A stretch of DNA of 64,000 bases from Bacteroidota bacterium (GCA_016708785.1 JADJFC010000010.1:116934-180933), one strand, 5' to 3'. Shown: positions 47,516-57,662, numbered from the stretch's first letter. Numbers and translations: made by a program. The notes: generated by a model not told the origin, from the sequence alone.

Positions 47516-47644
47516 TATGATTTGGTTTTATGGTTAGAATTAAAAATAGAATGTTAGCCAAAAGCAAATAAATGCCCTGGAAAGGAACCGTTCAAACCAA
47601 TAAGAAGAAGGATGTTTTTTCATTCAGACTTTTTTGGCTTAAAA

Positions 47645-47714
47645 CCCTCATCACTTTACCACCGTAGCTTTCCTCGCTCGGTTGGTTTCTGCTCGCACAG
47701 AATCTTGATGAATT
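47645..47714 (-). promoter_or_regulatory. Structured metK leader, possible S-box variant
   Basis: On the minus strand, TCATCA pairs with TGATGA around a three-way junction. P2 is TTCTG/CAGAA with a 6-nt loop. P3 is ACCA-CCG / CGGTGGT with a nested AGC/GCT. S-box-like pieces are visible in order: ATCAAGA, AACC, GGTGGTAAAG and the closing GATGAG. The usual GAGGGA half of P2 is missing, so this is either a compact variant or not an S-box. It lies 130 bp before metK. Confidence 0.4.
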
Positions 47715-47785
47715 ATGATGCAAATGTAATTAAATTTTAATTGGCAAATGAATTATGTAAAATAATTATTGGGCCTAACCTTCTC

Positions 47786-47896
47786 GCTGCTCGGAGGAAT
47801 GTTAAGCGGAATTACCGACACAGTTTCATTTACGTAACCCATCAAGCGTCATTCCGTCCGCACTATCGTTTAGTATTGCCCTCGATTACGGCGGAA
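47786..47896. repeat. MITE-like copy upstream of metK
   Basis: GCTGCTCGGAGGAATG, GTTAAGCGGAATTACCGACA and the core CAAGCGTCATTCCGTCCGCA. The right end is replaced by GATTACGGCGGA. It lies between metK and the gene at 47903. Confidence 0.7.
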
Positions 47897-47902
47897 TCTG
47901 AA

Positions 47903-48136
47903 TTATAAAAAGAACACAACCAAAACAAACAATCCCCCCACCAAATACATCAACACCACCATACACCCAGTCGTTGTTTTATTGTACACTTTATTATACA
48001 TGTACTTCTTCGGATTCGTCAGCCATCCCATTCCTCTCGGCGCCTTGAAACCCAGATTGTGACGAACAACACGTTTCCATGACGTGCGTGCAGCTACTCG
48101 TTTTTTGAAAGATGGTGTGCGGAATCCGAATTTCAT
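47903..48136 (-). CDS. Small basic membrane protein
   Basis: 77 residues. The basic N-terminal half (MKFGFRTPSFKKRVAARTSW, RVVRHNLGFKAPRGMGWLTN, PKKYMYNKVYNKTTTGC) has the RxxxRTSxK and LGxKxPRGxGWxxNPKK pattern of a widespread small bacterial protein. The C-terminal half is one membrane helix (MVVLMYLVGGLFVLVVFFL). Such proteins also occur in mobile and phage-related settings. Function unknown. Confidence 0.7.
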   Translation of the reverse strand: MKFGFRTPSFKKRVAARTSWKRVVRHNLGFKAPRGMGWLTNPKKYMYNKVYNKTTTGCMVVLMYLVGGLFVLVVFFL

Positions 48137-48154
48137 GGTGTAATAATAATGAAA

Positions 48155-48463
48155 CTATATTTCAATTCCCAAATGCAACCCAATCGCCATCCTATAAAAA
48201 TCATCCCCCTTCAAAAACTGATCAACAACTTTCCCCGCCATCTCACAAGAAGCATTAAAACATCGAATCTGCAAATAGTCTTGCTTATAATTTTCAAATT
48301 GATGCGCCTCGCCTCCGCAATGCGGACATTCGTCTGTGACAAACATGATTGGGAACCATTCGTCTTTGCTGTCACTATGGATGCTTGAATAAACGTTCTT
48401 TAGTTCGTCGTGGGAGAGGTTGTTTAATTCTTCAGATGATTGGATGTGAGAAAGTGGAATCAT
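48155..48463 (-). CDS. CxxC-containing protein of unknown function
   Basis: 102 residues. It starts MIPLSHIQSSEELNNLSHDE and has a CPHCGGEAHQF motif with a later CFNASCEMAGK pair, so a four-Cys zinc ribbon is likely (about 46-75). The end (FYRMAIGLHLGIEI) is hydrophobic. It follows the basic membrane protein by 18 bp in reverse order on the same strand. Cytoplasmic. I do not recognise the family. Confidence 0.65.
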   Translation of the reverse strand: MIPLSHIQSSEELNNLSHDELKNVYSSIHSDSKDEWFPIMFVTDECPHCGGEAHQFENYKQDYLQIRCFNASCEMAGKVVDQFLKGDDFYRMAIGLHLGIEI

Positions 48464-48596
48464 ATTGTTTGGTTTGTAATAATGTTGAAGTTGATTCGGG
48501 CACTCAATACGAAATTACGAATAGAAATATTTAATCACACATTATTGTGAGCACACTTACTTCTATCCATTCAGGAGAGACTATGTCATTAACAAC

Positions 48597-49692
48597 TTAC
48601 TGAACCATACAACTCTGCCAACTGTAATCATACTTGAACACCATTTTCCCATTCAACAATAAATTTCCGAATTGAGTCTTTGAGTTAAGCATCAAATTAT
48701 GGATGTATCGATAAAACCCCATACTATTATTTGTATCAAACAACGGATAATCGCTTCCATCAACAAATCCATCGCCATTTAAGTCGGTTGCAAAATAACC
48801 ACAACAAAGTCCATTCGCATTATCCTGATCAAATGACGTAGTCATTTGCATCAATAAATTCATCTTGATTAATATCTCCTGAAAATAACGAATAAATACC
48901 TTCTGAATAATTATCTGCCATCCAATATCCGAACGACTGATTAAGCGACGTTGAAAAATTATAGCTTGCCGGGACAGACAATGATAATGCTACTGGTGCT
49001 GAACTCCAGGTACAAATACTGTTTCGCTGACGAACAGCAATATAATAGTTCCCGTTCGTACCTGTAATCATCGCTGTACAGGTTCCATCTGTCATGAGAA
49101 GTGCTTTTGCATAACCTGAGAGTAGAAACGTTGTAGCATCATAAATTTCAACCTGAATAGTATCTGTTTCTGCTGATGTTGCTCCGGGAATTAATTGATT
49201 CAATAAAACAGGCTGCATCATTCCTGAACCTATGTAATACCCCTGTATAAATACTGTCAGATTTATTGTGAATTGGGTTTGACAAAAAACGACAAACGCA
49301 TTACTTGAACCTATACATCCGCTTGCACTAACTACTGTTATTGGCCCTGACGAAGCGCCTACAGGAATAGTAACTGCAAGTGTGTTGCTATTTAATATAG
49401 TGTACGATGTTGCTGAAGTACCATTAAAGACAACAGCGGTCGCTCCTGTAAAACCTATACCTGTCAAAATAATTTCATCGCCAACACATCCTGATGAAAC
49501 TGAAATAGAATTTATCGTCGGTGAATTATTTGATTCTACCGTAACAGCTGTTGAAGAAATGCATCCATTTGCGTCTGTTACTGAGTAGGTATGCGTGCCA
49601 ATAGTTGCACTGAATAAACCTGTTCCGGAATATGGCAAAGTTCCTCCGGTAGCAGTAACCGTAACAGTTGTCGAAGAAGTATTGCAAGACAC
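48597..49692 (-). CDS. Giant protein, C-terminal piece with dockerin-like loops
   Basis: Pieces 48829-49692 (287 residues) and 48597-48863 (88 residues). They hold one more SprB repeat, then an IPT/TIG-type domain (PTINSISVSSGCVGDEIILT, GFTGATAVVFNGTSATSYTI). A beta domain follows (FIQGYYIGSGMMQPVLLNQL). At the very end come two EF-hand-like loops, SGDINQDEFIDANDY and ATDLNGDGFVDGSDYPLFD. Such paired loops end many exported proteins in this group and may act as an anchoring or export signal. Confidence 0.75.
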
Positions 49693-52600
49693 AAGGTCTG
49701 CTGATGAAAATGCTGTTAAGGTTGTTGGTTCTGTTATTGTTCCTGCTATGTTCGATGAACAACCATTTGCATCACTTACTGTATAGGAATATGACCTGCA
49801 GTGGCTGTAAAGGAACCTGTTCCTGAGTAGGGTGGTATTCCTCCTGTGGCAGAAACTACTATAGACGTTGATCCTCCGTTACATAATATAACTCCTGTGG
49901 AAGCTGATGTTACAAGTGTCGCTGGCTCTGAGATATTTCCTGATGTAGATGACGAACATCCGTTTGCGTCTGTTACTGTATATGAAAAAGGTCCTGCTGA
50001 AACTGTATATGATCCGGTTCCTGTATATGGAAGTGTCCCTCCTGAGGCAGTTACGTTAACCATCATTGTTCCACCAATACATAAAATTAATCCTGCAGAA
50101 GAATTTGTTGTGAGCATTGGTGGTTCAGTTACAGCACCTGAAATTGTCGACGAACATCCATTCGCATCTGTAACTGTATATGTAAAAGCTCCGGAGTAAA
50201 CGGTGAAAGAGCCTGTTCCCGAATATGGTGCTATTCCTCCGCTGGCCGATACATTTATAATAGTTGTACCGCCATTACAACTTATTTCTCCTTGGGTTGT
50301 ACTTGCAATTAATTCCAATGGCTGATTAATCGTTTGAACTGTCGTTTCAGTACATCCTATTGAATCTGTAATTGTATATGAACTCGTTCCGCATTTGCAG
50401 TAAAATGCCGGTGCCTGCATAGGCGGTGTACCACCAGGCTTAATAACTGTAACCTGAGAAGTATTACCATAACAAAGAATCGGGGTTGCGGTCGATGTTG
50501 CTGAAAGCGGAAGTGCTTCTGATTGTGGAATCGTTATATTATTTGATACTGTGCAACCTCCGCCATCTGAAACAGTGAATAAAAATGTTCCTGACACAGA
50601 TGAGAAGCTTCCGGTTCCGCCATATGGCGGTGTTCCTCCAGTTGCTGTAACGGTCGGTAGATGCTCCTCCATAACATTGAATCGGTGAAGCGAGAATTGA
50701 AACGACCATACATGAAGGAGGCTCAACAGTCAGTACAAAATTTTTAATTGCACATTGTCCTACAAAAATTGTTATTGTATAAATTCCAGCAGGCTGAGCA
50801 TTTGTTACCTGAACAATTCCTGTCAATGGATCAGCACTAAGGCTGCCTGCAAAACCTGCAGATGCAGAAACATTTAACACAGCAGTATTTGTCGGAACTG
50901 AAGTTGGAGTAATCGCAATACTTCCGCCGGCATTTATTGAAGCAGAAGGATAATTTCCAATAACAGATGTAAGTGCTGTTCCTTGAACCGAAAAATTATA
51001 ATCGGCTTCATCACAATCGTCATTCATAACATGAACTATTGCTGATCTCGTTCCATTTGTCAAAGGTGAAAAGCTGATCGTGAAAGTAGTTGAGTTTCCC
51101 GCTAAAATAGTGGCCGGAAAAGAAATACCTGATACTGTAAATTCAGCAGCGTTGCTTCCGCTAATATTAATTCCGGAGCAAACTAATGGTCCATTTCCTG
51201 TATTTTGAATTGTATATATTTTACTAACCTGGTTGCATGTACCAATAGATCCGAAATCAGTGTTGTTCATAATAGATACTGAAGAACTTCCATAAGCAAT
51301 TATATTTCCATTACTCAAAATATTGATCTCATTAGAAGCACCGAGGTAAATTGGAAACATTAGCTGATTTTAATTTGCTATAGCAAGATCTTGTTTACCA
51401 TCTGCATCATAATCGCCAACAGCGACAGAAGTTGGAACGCTTCCTATACTCATATTGTTGCTGCCGCTAAAGTTTCCGATTCCATCACCTAATCGGATTG
51501 ATACAGTATTTTAACCTTGATTTGCAACGGCAAGATCTTGTTTGTTGTCACTATTAAAATCACCGGTAGCAACAGAAAACGGATTGTTACCTACACTAAC
51601 ATTAGTGGTGCCACTAAAACCACCTAATCCATCGCCCTGGCGAATAGAAACTGAACTTGAACCATAGTTAGCCACAGCCAGATCCGCTTTACCATCACTA
51701 TTAAAATCTCCTGACGTTACCCAACGTGGGGATGAACCTACACTCACTGTTGTTGAGCCACTGAAATTACCTAAGCCATCCCCCAGTCGAATTGATACCA
51801 TATTGGTCGTATAATTCGTAACCGCCAGATCTTTCATTCCATCACCATTAAAATCAGCAACTACTACTGAAGTTGGATTGCTCCCAATACTAACATTTGT
51901 TTGTTCCACTAAAACTTCCAAGACCATCTCCCAATCGAATCGAAACAGATGCTGAACCGTTGTTTGCAACAGCAAGATCTTGCTTGCCATCACCATTGAA
52001 ATCGGCTATTGCAACAGACCACGGATTTGTTTCCACATTCATCTGTTCCTGCACTAAATCCACCGGACCCATTTCTAATCGTATTGCCACCGTTGCAGAA
52101 CCGTTTTTAGTAATTGCAAGATCTTGTTTGCCGTCGCTATTGAAGTCGCTTACAGATACTGAGGTAGGAATAATTCCAACATTCACATCTGTTGCACTTA
52201 CAAAATTTCCTAATCCATCACCTAATCGAATAGATACAGTTGCAGAACCATAGTTTACTATTGCAGATCCTGTTTACCATCATTATTAAAATCACCGATG
52301 GTCAAACCTCGTGGATCAGAACCTACATTCACATTAGGTGCACTAACAAAACTTCCTTGGCCTCCGCAAGCGGAGTATTTACAGTTAATGTAAATGTTTG
52401 CGATAGACATCCACCAACGGTTATAGTATAAATTCCAGCAGGCGCTGCATTTGTTATATTTACAATTCCGGTAGTAGAATCAATGGTTACGATTCCCGTA
52501 AATCCTGATGAAACACTTATAGACAATAAAGAATAATTGACCGGTGCAGATGAAGGCGAAATTGTTATGTTCCTCCAAGATTTATTGAAGCAGAAGTATA

Positions 52601-55600
52601 ACTGCCATATGCCGGAGCAGAAATTGTAACAGGAGCAGTTGAAACAGAGCATCCATTTGCATCAACTACAGTATATGAATATGTACCTGCCACAACAGAA
52701 TAAGAACCCGTTCCTGTGTAGGGCGCAATTCCACCTGATGCAGAAACAGTAATTGTTGATGTACCGCCAATACAAAATATTGGAGTTGCTGTTGCAGAAG
52801 CAATGAGTGTATTCGGCTCTGTAATAATTACCGATACCGTATCTGAACATCCATTTGCATCGCTTATCACATATGAATATGTACCCGCACCAACAGAAAA
52901 AGAACCAATACCGTTGTATGGTGCGGTGCCACCATTCGCTGTGATTGCAACTGTTGACAAATCTCCGTTACAAAGAATTGGTGTTGCTGTAGCTGTTGCT
53001 ATCAACTCTGCAGGTTCTGTTATTACAATACTTGTTGTGGAAGAGGAGCCATTACTATCGGTCACTGTAAAGTTATGTGCTCCTGCGGGAACATTGAATG
53101 TTCGGTTCCAGTGTAAGGTCCTAATCCTCCGGTGGCTGAAATTTGTACCACCCCTTGTCCGCCATTACATAGAATTGATGATGTTTGAATTGAATTAGCT
53201 TGCAAAAAAGGCGGTGAATTGACCGCTATAGCATATAAATGATTGAATGAAGTAGAAGAGTTTGCAGTTGACCCAATACTACCTGTTACTGTTCCACTAG
53301 CAGTAGCCTGATTTGAAATGGTAAATGTGGTAGCATTTGGTATTGTAGTAATCACACTACCTACCGGAATTCCTACTCCTGTTATAGCCGCACCAACAGA
53401 AAGTGAAGTTGTATTAGCAGTAGAAATTATATTAGACCCCAAAGTGGTAGTAATTGAATAGGGGTTTGTTCCATTAATATTTACTCTTTGCGTTACATTG
53501 GCAGTGCTACTAGGTGAACATTGGCCAATCAGTGACCAAGATGCTGCCAAACTTGGATTAGCAGCAATATCGGCTTTGGCCACTGTCCATCCTGAACCGG
53601 CATTGTTCGTATAACCAACGTTGTTCATTGTCAATCGATAAATACCATTGAAAGGTGTAGGATTAGTTTTCGAAAATGTCCAATAACCATGATCAAGTAA
53701 TTGATGATTGTTATACGTTGCGCCATTGCATTCAATAGCTACCGGTCCAAAAGGTGGACTTGTTGGCCAAGGACTGAAGAAGCCTTGAATATCCGGAATT
53801 ACAGTACCACTTGCGAATGTCACATTTGCGAGCTCATATCCACCAGGTGATAAAGAATCTCCAACAGGGTAATCAAGTGAGAATGGAAGTGTAAGTGCAG
53901 TTCCTGTATAGACTGCTCTTCTTAGTTTGCCATCAATAAAGCTTAATGCATTATGTCCTGTTATAGCAGCTGAAACACCATACTTCACAAAAACCTGTAA
54001 TGCTGCATTGCTTCTTGTCACAATATTTCCTGAAGTCATAGTAAGGACAGAGTCAATATTCAATGAAGAATTGGCGCTATTAAGATATAGCTTGCCACCC
54101 GCTTTATTCATTATAACACGGTTCATTGTGATTCCGGCAACGTTAATATTATTCAAAAACTGATTGTCGGCCCCATTGAATTCCACTGTACTTCCGCCAA
54201 TTCCTGTGAATGTAGTATTCGAAGTATTGTTAGTGAAATTACCTCCAACTTTCATGTATTTGCCACCAATGTTAAAGATACTCGTAGCACTCAATGTGGT
54301 GAAATTTTCTTTCACATCTATGTTACTGGCAAGGGTGACAGAGTTAGCTGTTTTAAGTACAGATAGATTTGCGAATCCATTTGCTCCTGTAAAATTTCCG
54401 GTAATCGTTTGTGCAGTGGTTCCAACAAAAATGATGGTTGAACCGGCACCGCAAACCAGATTTCCGAAATTGGTAAAGTTACCGCAAACAGTAAGTGTTG
54501 CGCCAGGAGCCAATGTAAGTGTTGCGCCAGCATTGATTGTTATATTTTCACGCCTTGACTACCGATAACATTTGGCTGTCTGCCGTTTGCAGTTGGATTA
54601 ACAATAGCATCAATACCACAAGCAGGTGTACCACCGCAATCTCCCCAGTTTGTAGATGTCGAAAACAAGACATCCGTAAGTCCAGTCCAGATCGCAGTAC
54701 TTGCAGCGGTAGAGATAGGTGTTGAACCCCAATTCAATGTATAACCCGCATTAGCTGCACTATAAATGTTATTCAAAAGAACAATATATGTTCTTGGAGC
54801 CCCGGTGAAGGTAATAGCATTGGAGTAAGCATAAGGTAAAGGAGAAGCAGTGGTAAGACCAGTAGAAGAACTCGATGCAATAGTGTTACATGCTGCGGGT
54901 GCAAGTGCCCCGGATGTAATAGATGGGCAAGGAGTTGATTGTCCGGTGATATCCCAAACTAAGAAATCGATATCTGCACTGCTCGCTGGAAGTATGTCAA
55001 AAGTCAGATTGGCTGTTCCACCTGATAATGCAGGATCAACAGTAAATTGATACCAGATTGAATTTCTTTCACCTACTCCCAACATCCTGTTGCGCCTGCT
55101 CGGTCACAATATTACCATAGTTACGAAAACCGGGTTGGCAACCGTTACACTGCTTGTGCTGCACAATACCTGAGCACCCTGACAATCCTGTTGGTAAACC
55201 GGAGGGAATGACAGACTTGTTCCATCTATCACTGTAATTTCAAAGGAACCTGTTTGAGAATTGAATCCATCAACTGCAACATATAAAGTTTCACCAGGTG
55301 TTAAGCCGGTTACATTCAAATCGGAGAAGTCACTGAATCCACCACTGCAACCTGGACCATCATCATTACAGCCTCTGTTAACAAAAGTCGTTGCAGCTTT
55401 GTACAACCGCTCGCAAAAGTGAATGCCTGAATCTGAGTATCAGTTAATGTTAAAGGGTGTGTACGAATATGAACCTGTCCGCTTGCCGGAACAACTGTCA
55501 TATACCAAACGGTATTTATCGTTCCACCTGCACTACATTGGGCTGTGTTTGGCGGTTCCGATAGCTCCTGTACAGGTGTTTGAATCCTGATGTGATTACA

Positions 55601-57662
55601 CCTAATGAAAGTAAACAGCTCCACAAGGAAGATCATTGGGTGGAGCACAGGCACTCTGTAAACAAATGTCGAACGTACCCTGACTTTCCGGATTCTCTGA
55701 CCACACACGGATGTAATAAGTTACACCATTGGTAATAGGAATAGAAAGACTTGGCATTCCGTTCGGACCGGAATTGTAGTCACATGCATATTGAGTTAAA
55801 GCACCACAATTGCCAGTATAAACGGCCATGGCCGCATTAGCAGTTGAATTCAAAGATCCCTGTTGAGTAGAGATCTGCACAATGACCTGAAAAAGCAGAG
55901 GTAAATGTCAGCCACACATCGCCCGTGACTCCATCAATAAAGGTGCGTGGCACCGCACTGGCATTGATACAACTTGGATCGGAACCGTACCGACTGCCGA
56001 AGGAGTAGAACATTCTTGTAGAATACGTCTGGAAAACACACTACTGACCATTTGAGATCGAACCCAGATTGATCGGTGTTGCGCAATTATCGTAAGTATT
56101 GGCTGTACCCAATGAAGTAACACTGATGTCAAATGGAATATTTCCGCCGGCAATTTGGTTATCAACCATGATGTAATAAGTAGTGCCGGCTAAAGTGTAA
56201 CAGAATTAATTGTCACAGTTCCTGTGATTCCTTCTGCACTACCTAAACAATAAGTTGGGCCTGTTCCTGATGAATCCGGACAGTTGTTATAGATAAACAC
56301 ACCCGGGTTTGTTCCGGTGGAAGTTACCGAAACTCGCACATTGACTTACAGTTGGAGTATAAGCGAAAATATAGTCTTCCCCTCTTGCATATAGCGAGTG
56401 ACAAACTGTATTAGTTGAATCGTAATCATTACCGGCCCTAAGGTTGTTAGACCGGTTTGATTATAAGGTAAATGAACAAATGTAAGTCGGCGCACTGCAT
56501 GTATTTCCATTGAAGGAACCTCCACCATTGTCAATCACACAGATTCTGAATTTACCGGCCGCCTCACCGTCACCGGTTACACGAACGTACAATGTTTCAG
56601 CTGCACATGGCCTTGCAATATCCACCTCTCCGAAAGTAGGATAAGTAGAGCCTGTAGTAGAACATCCTAACGAAGCACCTGCACAAGAAGCACGTACTTC
56701 TACAGTGGTACCACCTAATACCTGACAGGTGCCGGGAGCCGTAGTGACTCTTACATTAGTGACACCAAGTGGTTTGATCACGCTGAACCAAACATCCTTC
56801 ACCTCACCTGCGGCACAAGCCATTCCACTACCGGAAGTGGTTGCATGTACAGTAGAATAATTTCCGGAAAGCGTACAGGTGCTATCCGATGGTTCCAAGA
56901 TTTTTGCAATGTAAGTTCCTGAACAATTGTTGTGCGGATTGTATGGAGTAAAAATATAATTAACGTTATTTGGACGAATAGTCACATTCCATTCTGTAAC
57001 ACTGTCGCTGCAGGGCGGTGGTTGCAGAAAGTACATTCACAGAAGTAAAATCACCTGTACAGATTCCTGCAATACCAATGCTTGCACTTGGTGACGAAGG
57101 AGTATAAGCGACGTTGTTGTAGAAGAAGGTGCAGATGCCTGTTGTGCCATCGATCTTTACACCGAAGGCATTGGTGAATGAAGCATTCGTTTTATCCCAT
57201 CTTCCTGTCCATTTTCCAGTGAGCACAGGAGCCGTCCAATTGTACTGGATAGAAGCCATTGCCATATCATCCCAAAGAGGAGCAATCACCGGATAACCGA
57301 TAGAGCTAGTGCTCAAAGAATTGTTTGGATTTGGTGGCAACGGATTCGATGCCGGTAAACCTGCAGAAGAAGGTGTAAGTGCCAGCCATCCATTAGTAGA
57401 TACCACAAACTGATTATAAACAATTCCACCAAATGTGATTGCACCTGCTGACGGAATGTTGATCAGGGTATCCATTTCATCCTGGATAGCAGCCGGACGT
57501 ATGGTTAGATTTATAGTTGTTGCACCTGTAATATTTGTAGCTGTCGAAACAACACCAAAACCATATGGAAGTCCAATTCCGGCCTGCCCGTTTGAATGCA
57601 AAATGCATAAAACATATATGCAAACTAAGATTTGCAAAGAATTTTGTAAAACTTGAATTCAT
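48597..57662 (-). CDS. Giant SprB/VCBS/dockerin-like surface protein, many frameshifts
   Basis: About 9 kb of minus-strand coding text in at least 15 frame pieces, which read on from one to the next and so form one gene of about 3,000 residues. From the N-terminus it has a signal peptide and an adhesin-like domain, Ig/CUB-like beta domains, a passenger of weak repeats, SprB-like repeats, FG-GAP/VCBS repeats, a choice-of-anchor-D-type (ASH) domain, more SprB repeats and a final pair of EF-hand/dockerin-like loops. There is no ordinary T9SS type A tail; the dockerin-like end may replace it. SprB-type proteins serve gliding and surface adhesion. The start is uncertain: an ATG at 57660-57662 in the next frame, or TTG at 57637. 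Confidence 0.8.
49776..50726 (-). CDS. Giant protein, second SprB-like repeat block
   Basis: 316 residues with about four SprB-like repeats of 80-85 residues, each with C(N/I/Y)GG near its start, ASGGxxPYxGTGSxTVxxG in the middle and YTVTDANGCSSxxSG at the end. The text runs on into 49526-49762 and 48829-49692 with one slip near 49770. SprB-type repeats are found in adhesins of gliding Bacteroidota. Confidence 0.78.
   Translation of the reverse strand: MSLLHVWSFQFSLHRFNVMEEHLPTVTATGGTPPYGGTGSFSSVSGTFLFTVSDGGGCTVSNNITIPQSEALPLSATSTATPILCYGNTSQVTVIKPGGTPPMQAPAFYCKCGTSSYTITDSIGCTETTVQTINQPLELIASTTQGEISCNGGTTIINVSASGGIAPYSGTGSFTVYSGAFTYTVTDANGCSSTISGAVTEPPMLTTNSSAGLILCIGGTMMVNVTASGGTLPYTGTGSYTVSAGPFSYTVTDANGCSSSTSGNISEPATLVTSASTGVILCNGGSTSIVVSATGGIPPYSGTGSFTATAGHIPIQ
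50539..51360 (-). CDS. Giant protein, choice-of-anchor-D domain
   Basis: 273 residues. FPIYLGASNEINILSNGN ends the VCBS part. Then IMNNTDFGSIGTCNQVSKIY, TIQNTGNGPLVCSGINISGS and STTFTISFSPLTNGTRSAIV form the DUF1573/ASH-type domain called choice-of-anchor D. It goes on with FAGSLSADPLTGIVQVTNAQ, and slips at about 50690 into the second SprB block (the trailing text after PSCMVVSILASPIQCYGGAS is out of frame). Confidence 0.75.
   Translation of the reverse strand: MFPIYLGASNEINILSNGNIIAYGSSSVSIMNNTDFGSIGTCNQVSKIYTIQNTGNGPLVCSGINISGSNAAEFTVSGISFPATILAGNSTTFTISFSPLTNGTRSAIVHVMNDDCDEADYNFSVQGTALTSVIGNYPSASINAGGSIAITPTSVPTNTAVLNVSASAGFAGSLSADPLTGIVQVTNAQPAGIYTITIFVGQCAIKNFVLTVEPPSCMVVSILASPIQCYGGASTDRYSNWRNTAIWRNRKLLICVRNIFIHCFRWRRLHSIK
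51361..52328 (-). CDS. Giant protein, FG-GAP/VCBS repeat block
   Basis: At least five repeats of the form VGxxPxSVxVxDFNxDGKxDLAVxNxGSxxVSIRLGDGLGxFS (for example VSVSDFNSDGKQDLAITKNG), each about 47 residues, spread over the open pieces 51890-52186 and 51511-51996 plus closed stretches. DFNxDGK loops bind calcium in FG-GAP and VCBS proteins. It follows the first SprB block without a stop in the joined text and leads to the ASH-type domain at 51360. Confidence 0.75.
52329..53065 (-). CDS. Giant protein, first SprB-like repeat block
   Basis: Pieces 52565-53065 and 52329-52652 hold two or three SprB-type repeats of about 80 residues: ATATPILCNGDLSTVAITAN, GIGSFSVGAGTYSYVISDAN, then SASGGIAPYTGTGSYSVVAG and YTVVDANGCS. 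A slip near 52570 separates them. The block then enters a domain ending TPLAEAKEV, which in the next frame becomes GQGSFVSAPNVNVG, the first VCBS repeat. Confidence 0.72.
53062..54513 (-). CDS. Giant protein, passenger piece
   Basis: 483 residues, the longest uninterrupted piece. It begins with parallel-beta-type repeats (GATLTVCGNFTNFGNLVCGA, IIFVGTTAQTITGNFTGANG, NIGGKYMKVGGNFTNNTSNT). It then changes to a beta-sandwich region (LSFIDGKLRRAVYTGTALTL, YWTFSKTNPTPFNGIYRLTM) and closes with ILCNGGQGVVQISATGGLGP, the start of the first SprB repeat. Confidence 0.75.
   Translation of the reverse strand: MAPGATLTVCGNFTNFGNLVCGAGSTIIFVGTTAQTITGNFTGANGFANLSVLKTANSVTLASNIDVKENFTTLSATSIFNIGGKYMKVGGNFTNNTSNTTFTGIGGSTVEFNGADNQFLNNINVAGITMNRVIMNKAGGKLYLNSANSSLNIDSVLTMTSGNIVTRSNAALQVFVKYGVSAAITGHNALSFIDGKLRRAVYTGTALTLPFSLDYPVGDSLSPGGYELANVTFASGTVIPDIQGFFSPWPTSPPFGPVAIECNGATYNNHQLLDHGYWTFSKTNPTPFNGIYRLTMNNVGYTNNAGSGWTVAKADIAANPSLAASWSLIGQCSPSSTANVTQRVNINGTNPYSITTTLGSNIISTANTTSLSVGAAITGVGIPVGSVITTIPNATTFTISNQATASGTVTGSIGSTANSSTSFNHLYAIAVNSPPFLQANSIQTSSILCNGGQGVVQISATGGLGPYTGTEHSMFPQEHITLQ
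54540..55085 (-). CDS. Giant protein, pre-passenger piece
   Basis: 181 residues starting after GERNSIWYQFTVDPALSGGT and with LTFDILPASSADIDFLVWDI, a pre-peptidase-type domain. It ends TSTNWGDCGGTPACGIDAIV, the common entry into pectin-lyase-like G-N-F-T repeats that follow in the next piece (GATLTVCGNFTNFGNLVCGA). Confidence 0.7.
   Translation of the reverse strand: MLGVGERNSIWYQFTVDPALSGGTANLTFDILPASSADIDFLVWDITGQSTPCPSITSGALAPAACNTIASSSSTGLTTASPLPYAYSNAITFTGAPRTYIVLLNNIYSAANAGYTLNWGSTPISTAASTAIWTGLTDVLFSTSTNWGDCGGTPACGIDAIVNPTANGRQPNVIGSQGVKI
55104..56460 (-). CDS. Giant protein, region of heaviest frameshifting
   Basis: The open pieces are 55104-55406, 55316-55708, 55602-55880 and 55908-56165. 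Each carries parts of pre-peptidase-like domains: GLTPGETLYVAVDGFNSQTG, IPITNGVTYYIRVWSENPES and QGTFDICLQSACAPPNDLPC. Adjacent pieces overlap in different frames, so at least four single-base slips are needed. The protein is otherwise continuous. Confidence 0.6.
56461..57036 (-). CDS. Giant protein, beta-domain piece
   Basis: 191 residues holding two beta-sandwich domains that start TEWNVTIRPNNVNYIFTPYN and STVHATTSGSGMACAAGEVK, each ending in LYVRVTGDGEAAGKFRICV-type text. Such domains (pre-peptidase C-terminal/CUB-like) recur downstream in 55104-55406 and 55602-55880. The reading continues across 55908-56460 in two further frames (NTCSAPTYICS, then SSFYSRRILQ-like slips). Confidence 0.7.
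   Translation of the reverse strand: MYFLQPPPCSDSVTEWNVTIRPNNVNYIFTPYNPHNNCSGTYIAKILEPSDSTCTLSGNYSTVHATTSGSGMACAAGEVKDVWFSVIKPLGVTNVRVTTAPGTCQVLGGTTVEVRASCAGASLGCSTTGSTYPTFGEVDIARPCAAETLYVRVTGDGEAAGKFRICVIDNGGGSFNGNTCSAPTYICSFTL
56966..57637 (-). CDS. Giant protein, N-terminal piece
   Basis: 223 residues beginning QILVCIYVLCILHSNGQA (signal peptide; TTG start, or ATG 25 bp up with one slip). The first domain (GLPYGFGVVSTATNITGATT, AITFGGIVYNQFVVSTNGWL, PVIAPLWDDMAMASIQYNW) resembles nidogen-like and gliding-associated N-terminal domains: it states a surface pattern with WDD and GICTFFYNNV. It ends in the overlap with the next piece at 57036. Confidence 0.75.
   Translation of the reverse strand: MQILVCIYVLCILHSNGQAGIGLPYGFGVVSTATNITGATTINLTIRPAAIQDEMDTLINIPSAGAITFGGIVYNQFVVSTNGWLALTPSSAGLPASNPLPPNPNNSLSTSSIGYPVIAPLWDDMAMASIQYNWTAPVLTGKWTGRWDKTNASFTNAFGVKIDGTTGICTFFYNNVAYTPSSPSASIGIAGICTGDFTSVNVLSATTALQRQCYRMECDYSSK

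Noticed and set aside
49382..50199. Plus-strand valine-rich open frames
   Set aside because: They are antisense shadows of SprB repeats. Codon bias and family match favour the minus strand.
53927..54568. Plus-strand open frames opposite the giant gene
   Set aside because: Shadows of the beta-repeat passenger. No initiation signal.
48597..57662. Phase variation as the cause of all frameshifts in the giant gene
   Set aside because: At least 15 slips scattered over 9 kb, like those in unrelated housekeeping-type genes, are better explained by sequence error.
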